Positions 11,516 through 19,110 of a DNA stretch of 19,110 nt are shown piece by piece (the stretch's first letter is position 1; every line of letters starts with the position of its first letter). The stretch spans positions 1-19,110 of the forward strand of contig JANPYM010000027.1 in NCBI GenBank assembly GCA_025890175.1, in the 5' to 3' direction. Source of the stretch: Ciborinia camelliae. Taxonomy: Eukaryota > Ascomycota > Leotiomycetes > Helotiales > Sclerotiniaceae. Made by a program: the position numbers and the translations under genes. A model generated the notes under the pieces. It saw nothing but the letters and a program-made list of their open reading frames with translations. It did not search any database and had not been told where the DNA came from.

Positions 11516-12270
11516 TATTATTTATATTTAATATTTTGAATTATATTTAAACCAAAAAACTATTAAATAAATATTTATTATATTTATTGTTTAAATTATT
11601 TATTATTTATTACCATTTTATTTAATTATAATTTATATTAATTAAAAAAACTATTTTACTAATCCAATTTTTTTATTTATATTTAAATAAACTATAAAAT
11701 TAAACGATTATTATATTTATCGTTTAAATTATTTAATTATTATTATTTTATTAATTTATATTTATTATAATTCCACATTTTTATTTAATTGTAATTTATA
11801 TCAATTAAAAAAATAATCAAATACTTTATTATTTATATTTAACACTTTAAACTATATCCAAATTAAAAAATTATTAAATAAATATTTATTATATTTATCG
11901 TTTAAATTATTTATTATTTATTATCCTATTAATTTATATTTATTATAATTTTATATTTTTATTTAATTATAATTTATATTAATTAAAAAAATAATTAAAT
12001 ACCTTACCATTTATATTTAATATCCCAAATTATATTTAAACCAAAAACTATTAAATAAATATTTATTATATTTATCACTTAAATCATTTATTATTTATTA
12101 TCGCTTTATTTAATTATAATTTATATTAATTAAAAAATTATTTTATTAATTTAATTTCTTTATTTATATTTAAATAAACTATAAAATTAAACAATCATTA
12201 CATATTATACAAATTATTTATTATTTTATTATATTTTATATTTTTATTTAATTATAATTTATATTAATTA
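11490..12270 (+). repeat. Higher-order tandem array of two related unit types
   Basis: The anchor TTTAATTATAATTTATAT occurs at 11621, 11784 (one-base variant), 11962, 12109 and 12247, giving spacings of 163, 178, 147 and 138. Two unit types alternate. Type A has AAATAAACTATAAAATTAAA. Type B has ACTATTAAATAAATATTTAT. The order is B, A, B, B, A, with some units lacking a block of about 30 bp. One site reads TG (11588), CG (11721), CG (11899) and CA (12076) in four units, the expected outcomes of CpG deamination on either strand. Confidence 0.8.
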
Positions 12271-12499
12271 AAAAAAATAATAAAATTATTTTATTATTTA
12301 TTACAATAATTATATAAAAATAAATATTATTATACTTTTTATTAATTTATTTTTTTTTATCTATTTAATTATTTAAATATTAGATCAAAATTTATTAATA
12401 AAAATATAAAAATTTCTTATAAATAAAATAAAATAAATTTATTTTTATATTTTAAAATAAATTTAATTATTATTAATATAATATTTCAAAAATTATATT

Positions 12500-12694
12500 A
12501 CAAAGTATAATATCATGGAGTATAATATTACAAAATATAGTATTATAGGATATAATATTACAAAGTATAATATTACGGGATATAATATCATAGGGTATAA
12601 TATCATAGAGTATAGTATTACAAAATATAATATCATAAGATATAATATTACAAAGTATAATATTATAAAATATAATATTATAAAATATTATTTA
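12500..12694 (+). repeat. 15-bp minisatellite, 13 units, transition-only variation
   Basis: Thirteen contiguous units of consensus ATAAAATATAATATT. Units 1-12 vary at positions 2, 3, 4, 5, 6, 11 and 15, and every variant is C/T or A/G. Unit 6 is ACGGGATATAATATC and unit 12 is ATAAAATATAATATT. Unit 13 is the only one with a transversion, at the array edge. The 15-bp period keeps a 60-codon frame open at 12515-12697 with an Ile/Tyr/Asn pentad; I regard that as a by-product. Confidence 0.9.
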
Positions 12695-13142
12695 TAATAA
12701 ATATATATTAGAAAAATTAATTGATCTTTAATCCTAATAATAAAAATAATTTTATATAATATATAATAGATTTTGTATATTTTTATAGGGTTATTTATTA
12801 AAAAAGCAAAAACATATATACTAAAATCAAATAAATTATTAATTTTATAATTTTAATTTTATAATATATACTTAAATTATATTTAATGATTTATAAAAAT
12901 TAATTTTTATAAAACTTAAAATTTATAATTTTAAAATTTTTTATTATATAAATTAAATAATTTTTATAAATTATAAAATTAATATTAATTTATTAAATCT
13001 TAAATAAATTATATTATTTTATTATTTTATTTATTTTAATTTATTTAAACTTTATAATACCTTTATTATTTTTATTATTAAATTTATAACCCAAATGTTT
13101 TATATAATTTATTCTATTTACATACTTAATAAATAGCAATCT
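12695..13142. other. AT-rich stretch with nothing identifiable
   Basis: Simple A/T DNA between the 15-bp minisatellite and module M2. There is no R2 copy upstream of M2, unlike M1. No gene is present. Confidence 0.6.
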
Positions 13143-13494
13143 TATACTTTATTTTATTTGTATAAGGATAAAATGAAATATAACATTAGTATTTTATTTT
13201 ATTTAACCTATACATAAACAAAATCAAATATAATATTGATATTTTATTAATTACAAATATTATATTTTATTTTATTCGTATATAAACGAAATTAAGTATA
13301 ATACTAACACCTTATTTTATTTGGATTTATATATAAACAAAATCAAATATAACATTAATATTTTATTAATTATAAATATTATATTTTATTTTATCCGTAT
13401 ATAAACAAAATTGAATATAACATTAACACCTTATTTTATTTAACCTACACATAAACAAAATCAAATATAATATTAATATTTTATTTTATTTAAA
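13143..13494 (+). repeat. Module M2: 118-119-bp dimeric tandem array
   Basis: Units start TATACTTTATTTTATTT or TATATTTTATTTTATTC at 13143, 13261 and 13380, with periods of 118 and 119. Each unit is a dimer of a sub-unit of about 51 bp and one of about 68 bp that are themselves related. The monomers match those of 8593-8895. More C is kept here than in M1 (AACACC, AACCTACAC, CCGTAT). Confidence 0.85.
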
Positions 13495-13574
13495 ATCAAA
13501 ATAAATAATTTTTTATAAAAATTTTTTAATTAAATTTATTTTCAATTATAAAAATAAATAACAATTTTATTTAT

Positions 13575-13720
13575 AAATATATATAATATTATTAAATATT
13601 AATTTATAATATATTTTTTATATAGAAAAAAACTATATTATATATTTTTTATTAATTTTTAAACAAATATTTATATTATATATTTTTTATTAATTTTTAA
13701 AAAAAAATTAATTTTTTTAT
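13575..13720 (+). repeat. Module M2: reduced 9-bp unit and TTATATATTTTTT repeats
   Basis: 13579-13596 is identical to 9096-9113, but only one 9-bp unit is present. Cores with TTATATATTTTTTATTAA follow at about 13639 and 13677, then A-rich and T-rich tails like those at the end of the M1 array. The order matches M1 throughout. Confidence 0.7.
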
Positions 13721-13860
13721 TTTATTTATTTAAAAAAATCGTAACAAAAAAACAAAATTATATTTTTTACCCTTCAATTTTTAAACTTTTTAATTTTAAA
13801 ATTAATTTTTTATTTAATATATTATTTTTTTTTTTTATTATATTTTTTATTGAGGAATCA

Positions 13861-13905
13861 GGTCACATGGTTTCCGGTCACATGATCAGGGATCACGTGG
13901 TAAGC
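13861..13905 (+). repeat. Three 15-bp units each carrying a CACATG/CACGTG E-box
   Basis: Units are GGTCACATGGTTTCC (13861-13875), GGTCACATGATCAGG (13876-13890) and GATCACGTGGTAAGC (13891-13905), with no spacer. The hexamers CACATG, CACATG and CACGTG start at 13864, 13879 and 13894, exactly 15 bp apart. CANNTG is the general E-box target of bHLH factors, and CACGTG is the high-affinity palindromic form. In an LTR this would be the U3 enhancer; that role is inferred. Unit 3 differs from the others in the core by one G/A transition. Confidence 0.8.
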
Positions 13906-13932
13906 TATACCGCATAGGGTATGGGGGAGTAG

Positions 13933-13955
13933 CATATAAGGGCAGCTGGGCTGCC
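13933..13955 (+). promoter_or_regulatory. TATA-like box followed directly by a perfect GC hairpin
   Basis: CATATAAG (13933-13940) resembles a eukaryotic TATA box. It is followed without a gap by GGCAGC-TGG-GCTGCC (13941-13955), a 6-bp perfect inverted repeat with a 3-base loop. A weaker 5-bp inverted repeat, ATACC/GGTAT, lies just upstream (13907-13911 and 13918-13922). In the LTR reading this is the core promoter with a stem-loop near the RNA 5' end. No transcription start can be shown from sequence. Confidence 0.4.
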
Positions 13956-14336
13956 ACCAAATACATACTCCTTAGTCAAATCAATATACCATATTCTACC
14001 TTAGTACTTCCTTCCTACCGTATTACTGGTCATCCCAGGATATATGATTAATATTTTTTATTGTTTTTTGATTTTTTTTTATTAAATAATGTTTTTCGAT
14101 AATAATAAAAATATTAAAATATTATTGGTTAATAAACTTTCGGAAATATTTTTTTAGATTTTTCTATATTTTTTTTAATATTTTTTTTTTTATTAGTTTT
14201 TTATTTAATTTTATTATTATAAAATTAAATAACAATTTATTTTTATTATTTAAAAAATTGTTTTAAAAATATAAGTTGTTTTTAATAATAATAATAAAAT
14301 TGAAGTATTAATTTTTTTTATAAATTTTGATTTTTT

Positions 14337-14376
14337 TTTTTTTCAACTTTTTTTTTTTTTTATTTTTGCTTTTTTT

Positions 14377-14408
<32 letters not shown>
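14337..14408 (+). repeat. Pyrimidine tract with a T30 run
   Basis: Almost pure T with a few C, one G and two short A interruptions. The longest T run is 14379-14408 (30). It lies downstream of M2 as the T70 run lies downstream of M1. Confidence 0.8.
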
Positions 14409-14409
<1 letters not shown>

Positions 14410-15124
14410 AAAAACTAAATAATAAATAAATTTTAGGATTTAAAAATAATTTTTTTAATTTTTTAATATTTTAATTTAAATATTTTCAAAAATCTTTTTT
14501 TTTTTTTTAATATTTATTTTATTTTTTCTTTTTATGTTTTTAATTTTTAAATAAAGGAATTTAATTATTCATTTTATAATTTTTATTTATATTATTATTT
14601 TTCAAAATATTTAAATTAGATTTATTTAACGATTATCGAATTAATTTTTTTTTGAAAGTTATTGGGAATTTAAAAAAATCTAGTGAATTTAAAAAAAATT
14701 AAAAAAAGTTGAGGATTTTTTTTTGTAAAAATTTAAAAAAAATAAAAAAAAATAAAATATTTTGAAATTAATTCTGTTTTTATTATTTTTAATAAAAAAA
14801 TATTCTGTTTTTTTAATTTTTATATAATATCTTTTTTTTTTTTTTTTTAATTATTTTATTTTTTTTATTTTTTTATTATTATTTATTATTTTATAGTTTT
14901 TATTTTTTTTTCATTATTATTTTTTTATCTAAATAATATAAATTTAAATACTAATTTGCTAAAATCCGAATTTGAATTTAAATTATTATTTATATTAAAA
15001 ATTTCTATTTTCTTTATCTTTCTTATTTGTTTTTTTAAATTACTTTTTTTTTAAATTTTTTTATATCATATTCCTTTTTTCTATTTTCATTATTTTATTA
15101 TTTTTAATTATCCTTATTATTTTC
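14409..15124. other. T-rich stretch with no gene
   Basis: Low-complexity DNA of T runs and short A runs. TTAAAAAAAGTTGA near 14699-14712 recurs near 10034-10048, which fits the idea that M1 and M2 are followed by related DNA. I see no genes or clear periods. Confidence 0.6.
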
Positions 15125-15286
15125 ATCACCTTTATCACCCTTATCACCCTTATTACCTTTATTATCTTTATTATCCTTATTACCCTTATTATCTTTATTA
15201 TCTTTATTATTTTTATTATCCTTATTATCTTTATTATCTTTATTATCTTTATTATTTTTATTATTTTTATTAATTTTATTATTTTT
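15125..15286 (+). repeat. 9-bp pyrimidine-variable array ATYAYYYTT
   Basis: About 18 units in register, from ATCACCTTT and ATCACCCTT at the left, through ATTATCCTT and ATTATCTTT, to ATTATTTTT at the right. Variation in the first 16 units is only C/T, at positions 3, 5, 6 and 7. C content falls steadily from left to right. Confidence 0.85.
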
Positions 15287-15376
15287 TTTTTTCGCTTTTT
15301 CTTTTTTTTTTTTTGTTTTTTCTTTTTTCTTTTTTTCTTTTTTTTCTTTTTTTTCCTTTTTTTTTTTTTTTTTTTT
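15282..15376 (+). repeat. 95-nt polypyrimidine tract
   Basis: T with scattered C and only two G (15294 and 15315), ending in T20 (15357-15376). It is the pyrimidine-strand counterpart of the purine tract at 3471-3607 and continues directly from the 9-bp array. Confidence 0.8.
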
Positions 15377-16226
15377 ATTATTACTAAATATATTATAAAC
15401 TTTATTATAAAAAACCCTCTATTAAGCCTAATATCATCTTATAAATAAATAAAACAGGATCCTAAAATAATATAATTAATTATTCATTTATATATTATAT
15501 ACCTTTTAAAAATTATAATTATTAATATATTAATATAATATACAATCATTGGAAAAATTATATAAAATATATTTTTTTTTATATTTTTTATATTCAAAAT
15601 AATTTTTAATAATTTTAAAAATATATTATAAAAATAATAATTTTTAATAATAATATTAATTGTTTTTTTTATAACTTTGTTTATTATTAAAAAATATAAT
15701 TATCAACTTTTATAATATTTTTAATAAAATTCCAAAAAATATAATCAATATATAATAAAATAATATAATATTTTATATATTTTATAAAAACAAATTAATA
15801 AAATTATTTTTTTCCAAATTATTATATTCTTTTTAATAATTTTCAATTGGAATAATTCAATTATATAATTCGAAAACAATATTTTTGAATCTTAATTTCA
15901 TTTTTTATTTTATCCCTAAATTCAAATATATATATTTTATTTCATTATAAATTGAATATATATTTTTTTCAATAAATTGTTTTTGGGTAATAATAATGTT
16001 ATTATATTAATTAAAAAAAGAAAGAGAGAATAAAAGAGGTGGGTGATCAAAATAATATCGATTAAGATAATAATTAGGGTTGAAATCGAAATATCGATTA
16101 AATAAATAATTAAAGTTAAAATATTAATTGGAAAAAAATAATTTATAACTTTAATTTTAAAATCAAAGATATTATTTTTTAATTTTATAGATTTTAGTTT
16201 ATTATTTAATATTAATTTTTACATTA
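15377..16226. other. AT-rich stretch, one small two-unit repeat
   Basis: Mostly featureless. A slightly GC-richer patch at 16021-16130 contains two tandem units starting AATATCGATTA near 16054 and 16090. The first has ATTAGGGTTGAAAT where the second has ATTAAAGTTAAAAT, three G/A differences. I see no gene. Confidence 0.6.
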
Positions 16227-16690
16227 TAAAAAAAATTGAATAAATTAAATGAATTAAATAAATCGATTTTATGGGGAAAATCTATTTTTTTTTAAAAAAA
16301 AACGAACATTCTCAAATTTCTATAAATATAAATTAACTTTTTTATTAAAATCTATTTAATTACTGGAAACCATTATTCAATCCTTTTTTTAATAATTTTA
16401 ATATTTAATAACTGTATTATACTAAAAAACATATCATTATTTAGTCTTCCAACCAATTAATCGATTAATCATTTTTTATCTTGGCTATATCGTAATAAAA
16501 CACATTTTTATTGTTTAATCTTTTAATTAATTAATTAATTAATTATTTTTGTTTTGTTATATGTATATAAAAACCTTTTAATATTTAGTTTTTTTAATAA
16601 TCGGAATATTTATATTATTTTAGAATAAATAATTTTATATTTTTTATAAATTAAAATTCTATTATTAATTAAAAAAAATGAAATTATTAT
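16227..16690 (+). repeat. Dispersed repeat R3, copy 2
   Basis: Partner of 11065-11515 (see that entry). It keeps CpG sites that the other copy lost, for example AATCGATTT near 16261 against AATTGATTT, and AACGAACA near 16302 against AACAAATA. It also carries an (AATT)n patch at about 16525-16543 and is not followed by the full higher-order array. Confidence 0.75.
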
Positions 16691-17062
16691 ATTATTTATT
16701 GAGATAAATGAAATTTATATATTTATATTTGACTAAATTTATATAAATAATTATTTGTATATTAATTATATTTATTATATAAATTTATTATTTTTTATTA
16801 TTATTTAAAATTTAATTTTTTTAGAATTTATTTCTTTTTATTTTTTATTATTAATAAATTCGTTTTATTTTTTATTTATTCTAACAATTTTATTAATTCA
16901 AACTTTACATAATATAATATCAAATATTGTTGTAAAATCGTAATAATATAAAATTATATAATTATATTCCAAATTATATAATTCGTTTAACCCTTATTCA
17001 AAAATCTATTAATTATTTGAAAAAATAATTAAATTATCACATTATTTATTCTAGCAACTATT
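16691..17062. other. AT-rich stretch after R3 copy 2
   Basis: AAAAAATAATTAAATTATCAC near 17020-17040 resembles a type B unit of the array at 11490-12270. Remnants of that array may therefore be present here as single units. No gene is present. Confidence 0.5.
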
Positions 17063-17099
17063 TAATCAATCGCTCAATCAATCACAATCAATCAATCAG
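17063..17099 (+). repeat. Imperfect (AATC)n microsatellite
   Basis: AATCAATC units interrupted by GCTC and CAC. It is rich in CpA, the preferred RIP target, yet not converted to TpA. That suggests a recent expansion or a region outside the mutated repeats. A three-unit relative occurs at about 18178-18190. Confidence 0.75.
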
Positions 17100-17561
17100 A
17101 TAAAAGCCAATTTTTTATAAAAAATCAATTTTTTTTATTTCGAATTTTTTTTTTTATTTAATCTATAATTTAAATATTAAATTGAAATTTATTGGCAAAG
17201 ATATTGTATTTTAGACGAAATAAGGTAGATTATTTTGTATTTAATAATAAAAAACGAATCTTTATATTTAATTATCTAATTATTTAATTATTATTAATAT
17301 AATATTATATTCAATTTTATTTATATATAAATTGAATTAAATATAAAAAATTAATTATAAAAAATTAATTTTTTTTGTTATTTATTTATTATTTTTTTTT
17401 TAAAAAAAAGAAAATATTATTTTTTAATTAAAAAAAATATTATATTGGGAATTTTAATAAAATAGTTTTTAACTATTCGTTTAATTTATTTAACCCTAAT
17501 TAATATTATTTCTCATTTTTACAATTCTATTTTTTCTGATTTTTCAATTTTTCATAATCAT
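17100..17561. other. AT-rich stretch with nothing identifiable
   Basis: A/T DNA that turns T/C rich after about 17500. I see no gene, repeat unit or RNA. Confidence 0.6.
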
Positions 17562-17600
17562 TTCTCTTTTCTTTCTTTTTCTTTTCTTTTCTTTCTTTAA
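17562..17600 (+). repeat. (CTTTT)n pyrimidine tract
   Basis: C and T only over about 37 bases, built of CTTTT, CTTT and CTTTTT. It opens the pyrimidine-rich stretch that leads into the 13-14-bp array. Confidence 0.7.
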
Positions 17601-17748
17601 TTTTACAACTTTTTAATTTAATTTACTATTTCAATTTTTATTACTTTTAATTCAACTTTTTGCTTTCAATTTTTTTATATCAACTTTCAACTTACTTCAA
17701 CTCTCTTATTTCAACTTTCCACTTTTAATTTCTTATTTCAAATTTTCC

Positions 17749-17870
17749 ATTTCAATTTTTTTATTTCAACTTTTTTATTTTAATTTTTTTATTTCAATTT
17801 TTTATTTCAATTTTTTTATTTCAATTTTCTATTTCAATTTTCTATTTTAATTTCCTATTTCAATTTTTTA
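17749..17870 (+). repeat. 13-14-bp array ATTTCAATTTTTT
   Basis: The core ATTTYAAY starts at 17763, 17777, 17791, 17804, 17818, 17831, 17844 and 17857, giving periods of 13-14. The cores differ only at C/T. A looser form of the motif extends left to about 17620 (TTTCAACTTTC-type words). Confidence 0.8.
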
Positions 17871-18900
17871 ATTTTAATAATTTTAATTCCATTTATTAAT
17901 CATTAATTAGTTTTATATTTTTAGTACCATGCTTTTTTTACTATTAATTATTTATTTATTAGTTTTCCTAAAATTAATCAATAAAAAAGTTTAAAAGATT
18001 TGTTTTTCAAATTTTATTTTTTTTAAAATATTTTAATAAAAAAAAACAAAAATAAAAATATATTATAAATAATATTAATTCTAATTTCGATTTTTAATTT
18101 TTTTTCAAAATTATTTTTTTTATTTTTATTTTTTATAATTAGGTTTAATTATTCAATTGATTTATATTTTTTATTTTATTCAATCAATCAAATTACATAT
18201 TTTTATTTTTTTTTTTTTTTAACAAAATTATATTTTATAATTTGAATAAACAATTATTGGTTTTTATTAATAAATTAATTGTTTTTATAGAAATAAATTT
18301 TTTTTTTTTTAGAAATTATAATCGAGATATAAAAATTTAAGGGACAAGTTATTAAAAAAAAGCTAAATTGTAATTAAGATTCTTGATTTTATAATTAAAT
18401 ATATTAATAAATATTATAAATTAATAAAAAACATTTATAAATTTATAATTAAAAAAAATTTGAAAATTAATTTATTATTATTTTTTGGAAAAAATTATTT
18501 TTTTATTATTTAATTAAATTAATATTATTTATAAAATTAATAAAACTTAATGGAAAAAGGATGATACAATATATATTAATATTTTTTTTTATTTGGATCA
18601 TTAAGATCATACAAAAAATAGTTAATAGAAACCTATAAATCTATATATTTGAAAAAAAATCAAAAAATAGCTAAATTGGTTTTTAATCGTGAAAAAATTG
18701 TTATTCACCAAAATTATACTTTAATTAATTATATTTTTTAATTTGAAAAAGAATTTAATAATAAATTAATTTAATTAATTAATTTCTGATTTATATATAT
18801 TTTGCTCGAAAAATTTATTTTTTATTATTTTAATTAAAAATAAAATTATATAATCTTTATTTTAATAAATATAAATTTTTAATAAAAAATTAATTTGTGA
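17871..18900. other. AT-rich stretch with no gene
   Basis: Featureless A/T DNA with short T and A runs. G+C is slightly higher at 18545-18720 (for example GGATGATAC, GGATCATTAAGATCATAC), but there is no open frame of more than a few dozen codons and no recognisable repeat. Confidence 0.6.
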
Positions 18901-18906
18901 AAAAGT

Positions 18907-19005
18907 CAGTAAAACTTTTTTTTTGGAATACTAATCGTTTAAAATCATATAGATTTCTAAATATAAATTCTACAAATATTCAAACAATTATTATCAGTAA
19001 AACTA
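18907..19005 (+). repeat. 11-bp direct repeat TCAGTAAAACT, 88 bp apart
   Basis: TCAGTAAAACT occurs at 18906-18916 and 18994-19004. With four C/G bases it is more informative than most matches here. The preceding ~45 bp are loosely similar too, so this may be a decayed 88-bp tandem duplication. Confidence 0.45.
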
Positions 19006-19019
19006 ATTATACTTGCTAA

Positions 19020-19037
19020 AAAAAAATAAAAAAAAAG

Positions 19038-19075
<38 letters not shown>

Positions 19076-19110
19076 AAAAAAAAAGAAATAAAAAAAAAAA
19101 AAAAAAAAAG
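19020..19110 (+). repeat. Terminal poly-A/purine tract
   Basis: Pure purine apart from two T, with an A36 run at 19038-19073. It continues to the window edge. It could be a retroposon tail or a homopurine expansion like that at 3471-3607. Confidence 0.85.

Larger units (their letters stand above)
13851..14040 (+). mobile_element. GC-normal island, putative solo LTR of a retrotransposon
   Basis: Contains 88 G/C in 190 bases (46%). The 50 bases before it contain none, and the 50 bases after it contain three. Four CpG sites are intact. Read on the + strand it begins TGAGGAATCA and could end ...CATCCCA at 14037, which is the TG...CA rule of LTRs. Inside are three CANNTG boxes at 15-bp spacing, a TATA-like CATATAAG (13933-13940), a perfect hairpin straight after it, then a G-poor, C/T-rich second half. 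That order (enhancer-like repeats, TATA, start region) suits the U3-R-U5 plan of short fungal LTRs. Against it: the 5-bp flanks (TTTAT and GGATA) are not a target duplication. A 13-bp direct repeat does flank it (13840-13852 and 14051-14063) but is A/T/poly-T rich. It has no polymerase III A or B box, so a SINE is unlikely, and no coding frame. LTR identity is inference; the island itself is certain. Confidence 0.55.
13840..14063. repeat. 13-bp direct repeats flanking the island
   Basis: ATATTTTTTATTG occurs at 13840-13852 and again at 14051-14063, immediately left of the island and 10 bp right of its last GC-rich bases. It could be a target-site duplication of a target-primed insertion. In DNA this T-rich a 13-bp match within 50 bp on either side is not rare by chance, so the weight is low. 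Confidence 0.3.
14041..19110. other. AT-rich gene-free block, right of the island
   Basis: The same composition and lack of coding content as the left block, but more T-rich on the + strand between 14041 and 15380, with long poly-T and pyrimidine tracts. It contains a second copy of repeat R3, several short-period arrays and a terminal poly-A tract. No open frame of useful length or complexity is present. Confidence 0.85.

Noticed and set aside
12515..12697. 60-codon open frame with a five-residue repeat (Tyr-Asn-Ile-x-x)
   Set aside because: It reads the 15-bp minisatellite. Variation follows transitions at every codon position rather than synonymous sites, so there is no sign of coding selection.
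13851..14040. tRNA-derived SINE or polymerase III gene
   Set aside because: There is no B box (GGTTCGANTCC) or credible A box in either strand, no cloverleaf, and the 3' end has no A- or T-rich tail of its own.
13840..14063. The 13-bp flanking direct repeat as proof of a target-site duplication
   Set aside because: It is nearly pure A/T with a T6 core in very T-rich flanks, where such matches arise by chance. It also does not fit the 4-6-bp duplication of LTR elements.
16074..16079. TTAGGG as telomeric repeat
   Set aside because: There is one isolated hexamer and no tandem array.

Overview
This window is an extremely AT-rich, gene-free stretch of DNA. By eye it is about 8-10% G+C, though I did not compute this. 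The only sharp compositional break is one short island of normal composition at 13851-14040 (88 G/C in 190 bases, 46%). I see no credible protein-coding gene, tRNA, rRNA or CRISPR array on either strand. The few open frames over 60 codons are low-complexity by-products of A/T repeats. The best fit is an AT-rich isochore or heterochromatic (possibly pericentromeric) block of a eukaryote. A filamentous ascomycete whose repeats were degraded by RIP-like C-to-T mutation is the leading guess, from three signs: gene absence, decayed repeats that differ almost only by transitions, and an LTR-like island. An anaerobic gut fungus or another very AT-rich eukaryote cannot be excluded from sequence alone.

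Layout. 1-8600: mostly featureless A/T, with two dispersed repeat families (R1 near 130-255, 4770-5320 and 7088-7624; R2 at 2312-2515 and 8347-8560), a purine tract, a 36-bp perfect palindrome, a fold-back structure near 3.0-3.3 kb, a 45-bp minisatellite and a C-rich 12-bp minisatellite. 8593-9700: module M1, made of a 68-bp tandem array, a 9-bp array and a 43-62-bp array in series. 9700-11040: T-rich DNA with a 70-nt pure T run, then A-rich 17-20-bp arrays. 11065-12270: repeat R3 followed by a higher-order tandem array. 12500-12694: a 15-bp minisatellite. 13143-13720: module M2, a second and shorter copy of the M1 architecture. 13851-14040: the island, read here as a putative solo LTR. 14041-19110: T-rich DNA with poly-T and pyrimidine tracts, a 9-bp pyrimidine array, a second R3 copy, a 13-14-bp array, and a closing poly-A tract.

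No genes work together here. The useful information is historical. Tandem units and dispersed copies differ at C/T or G/A positions, with hardly any transversions in the parts I could align by hand. This implies that more GC-rich ancestors were eroded by cytosine deamination. The island, still 46% G+C and with intact CpGs, looks like a later arrival. I found no undescribed gene system; the strongest leads are the island, the transition-only decay and the paired modules M1 and M2.
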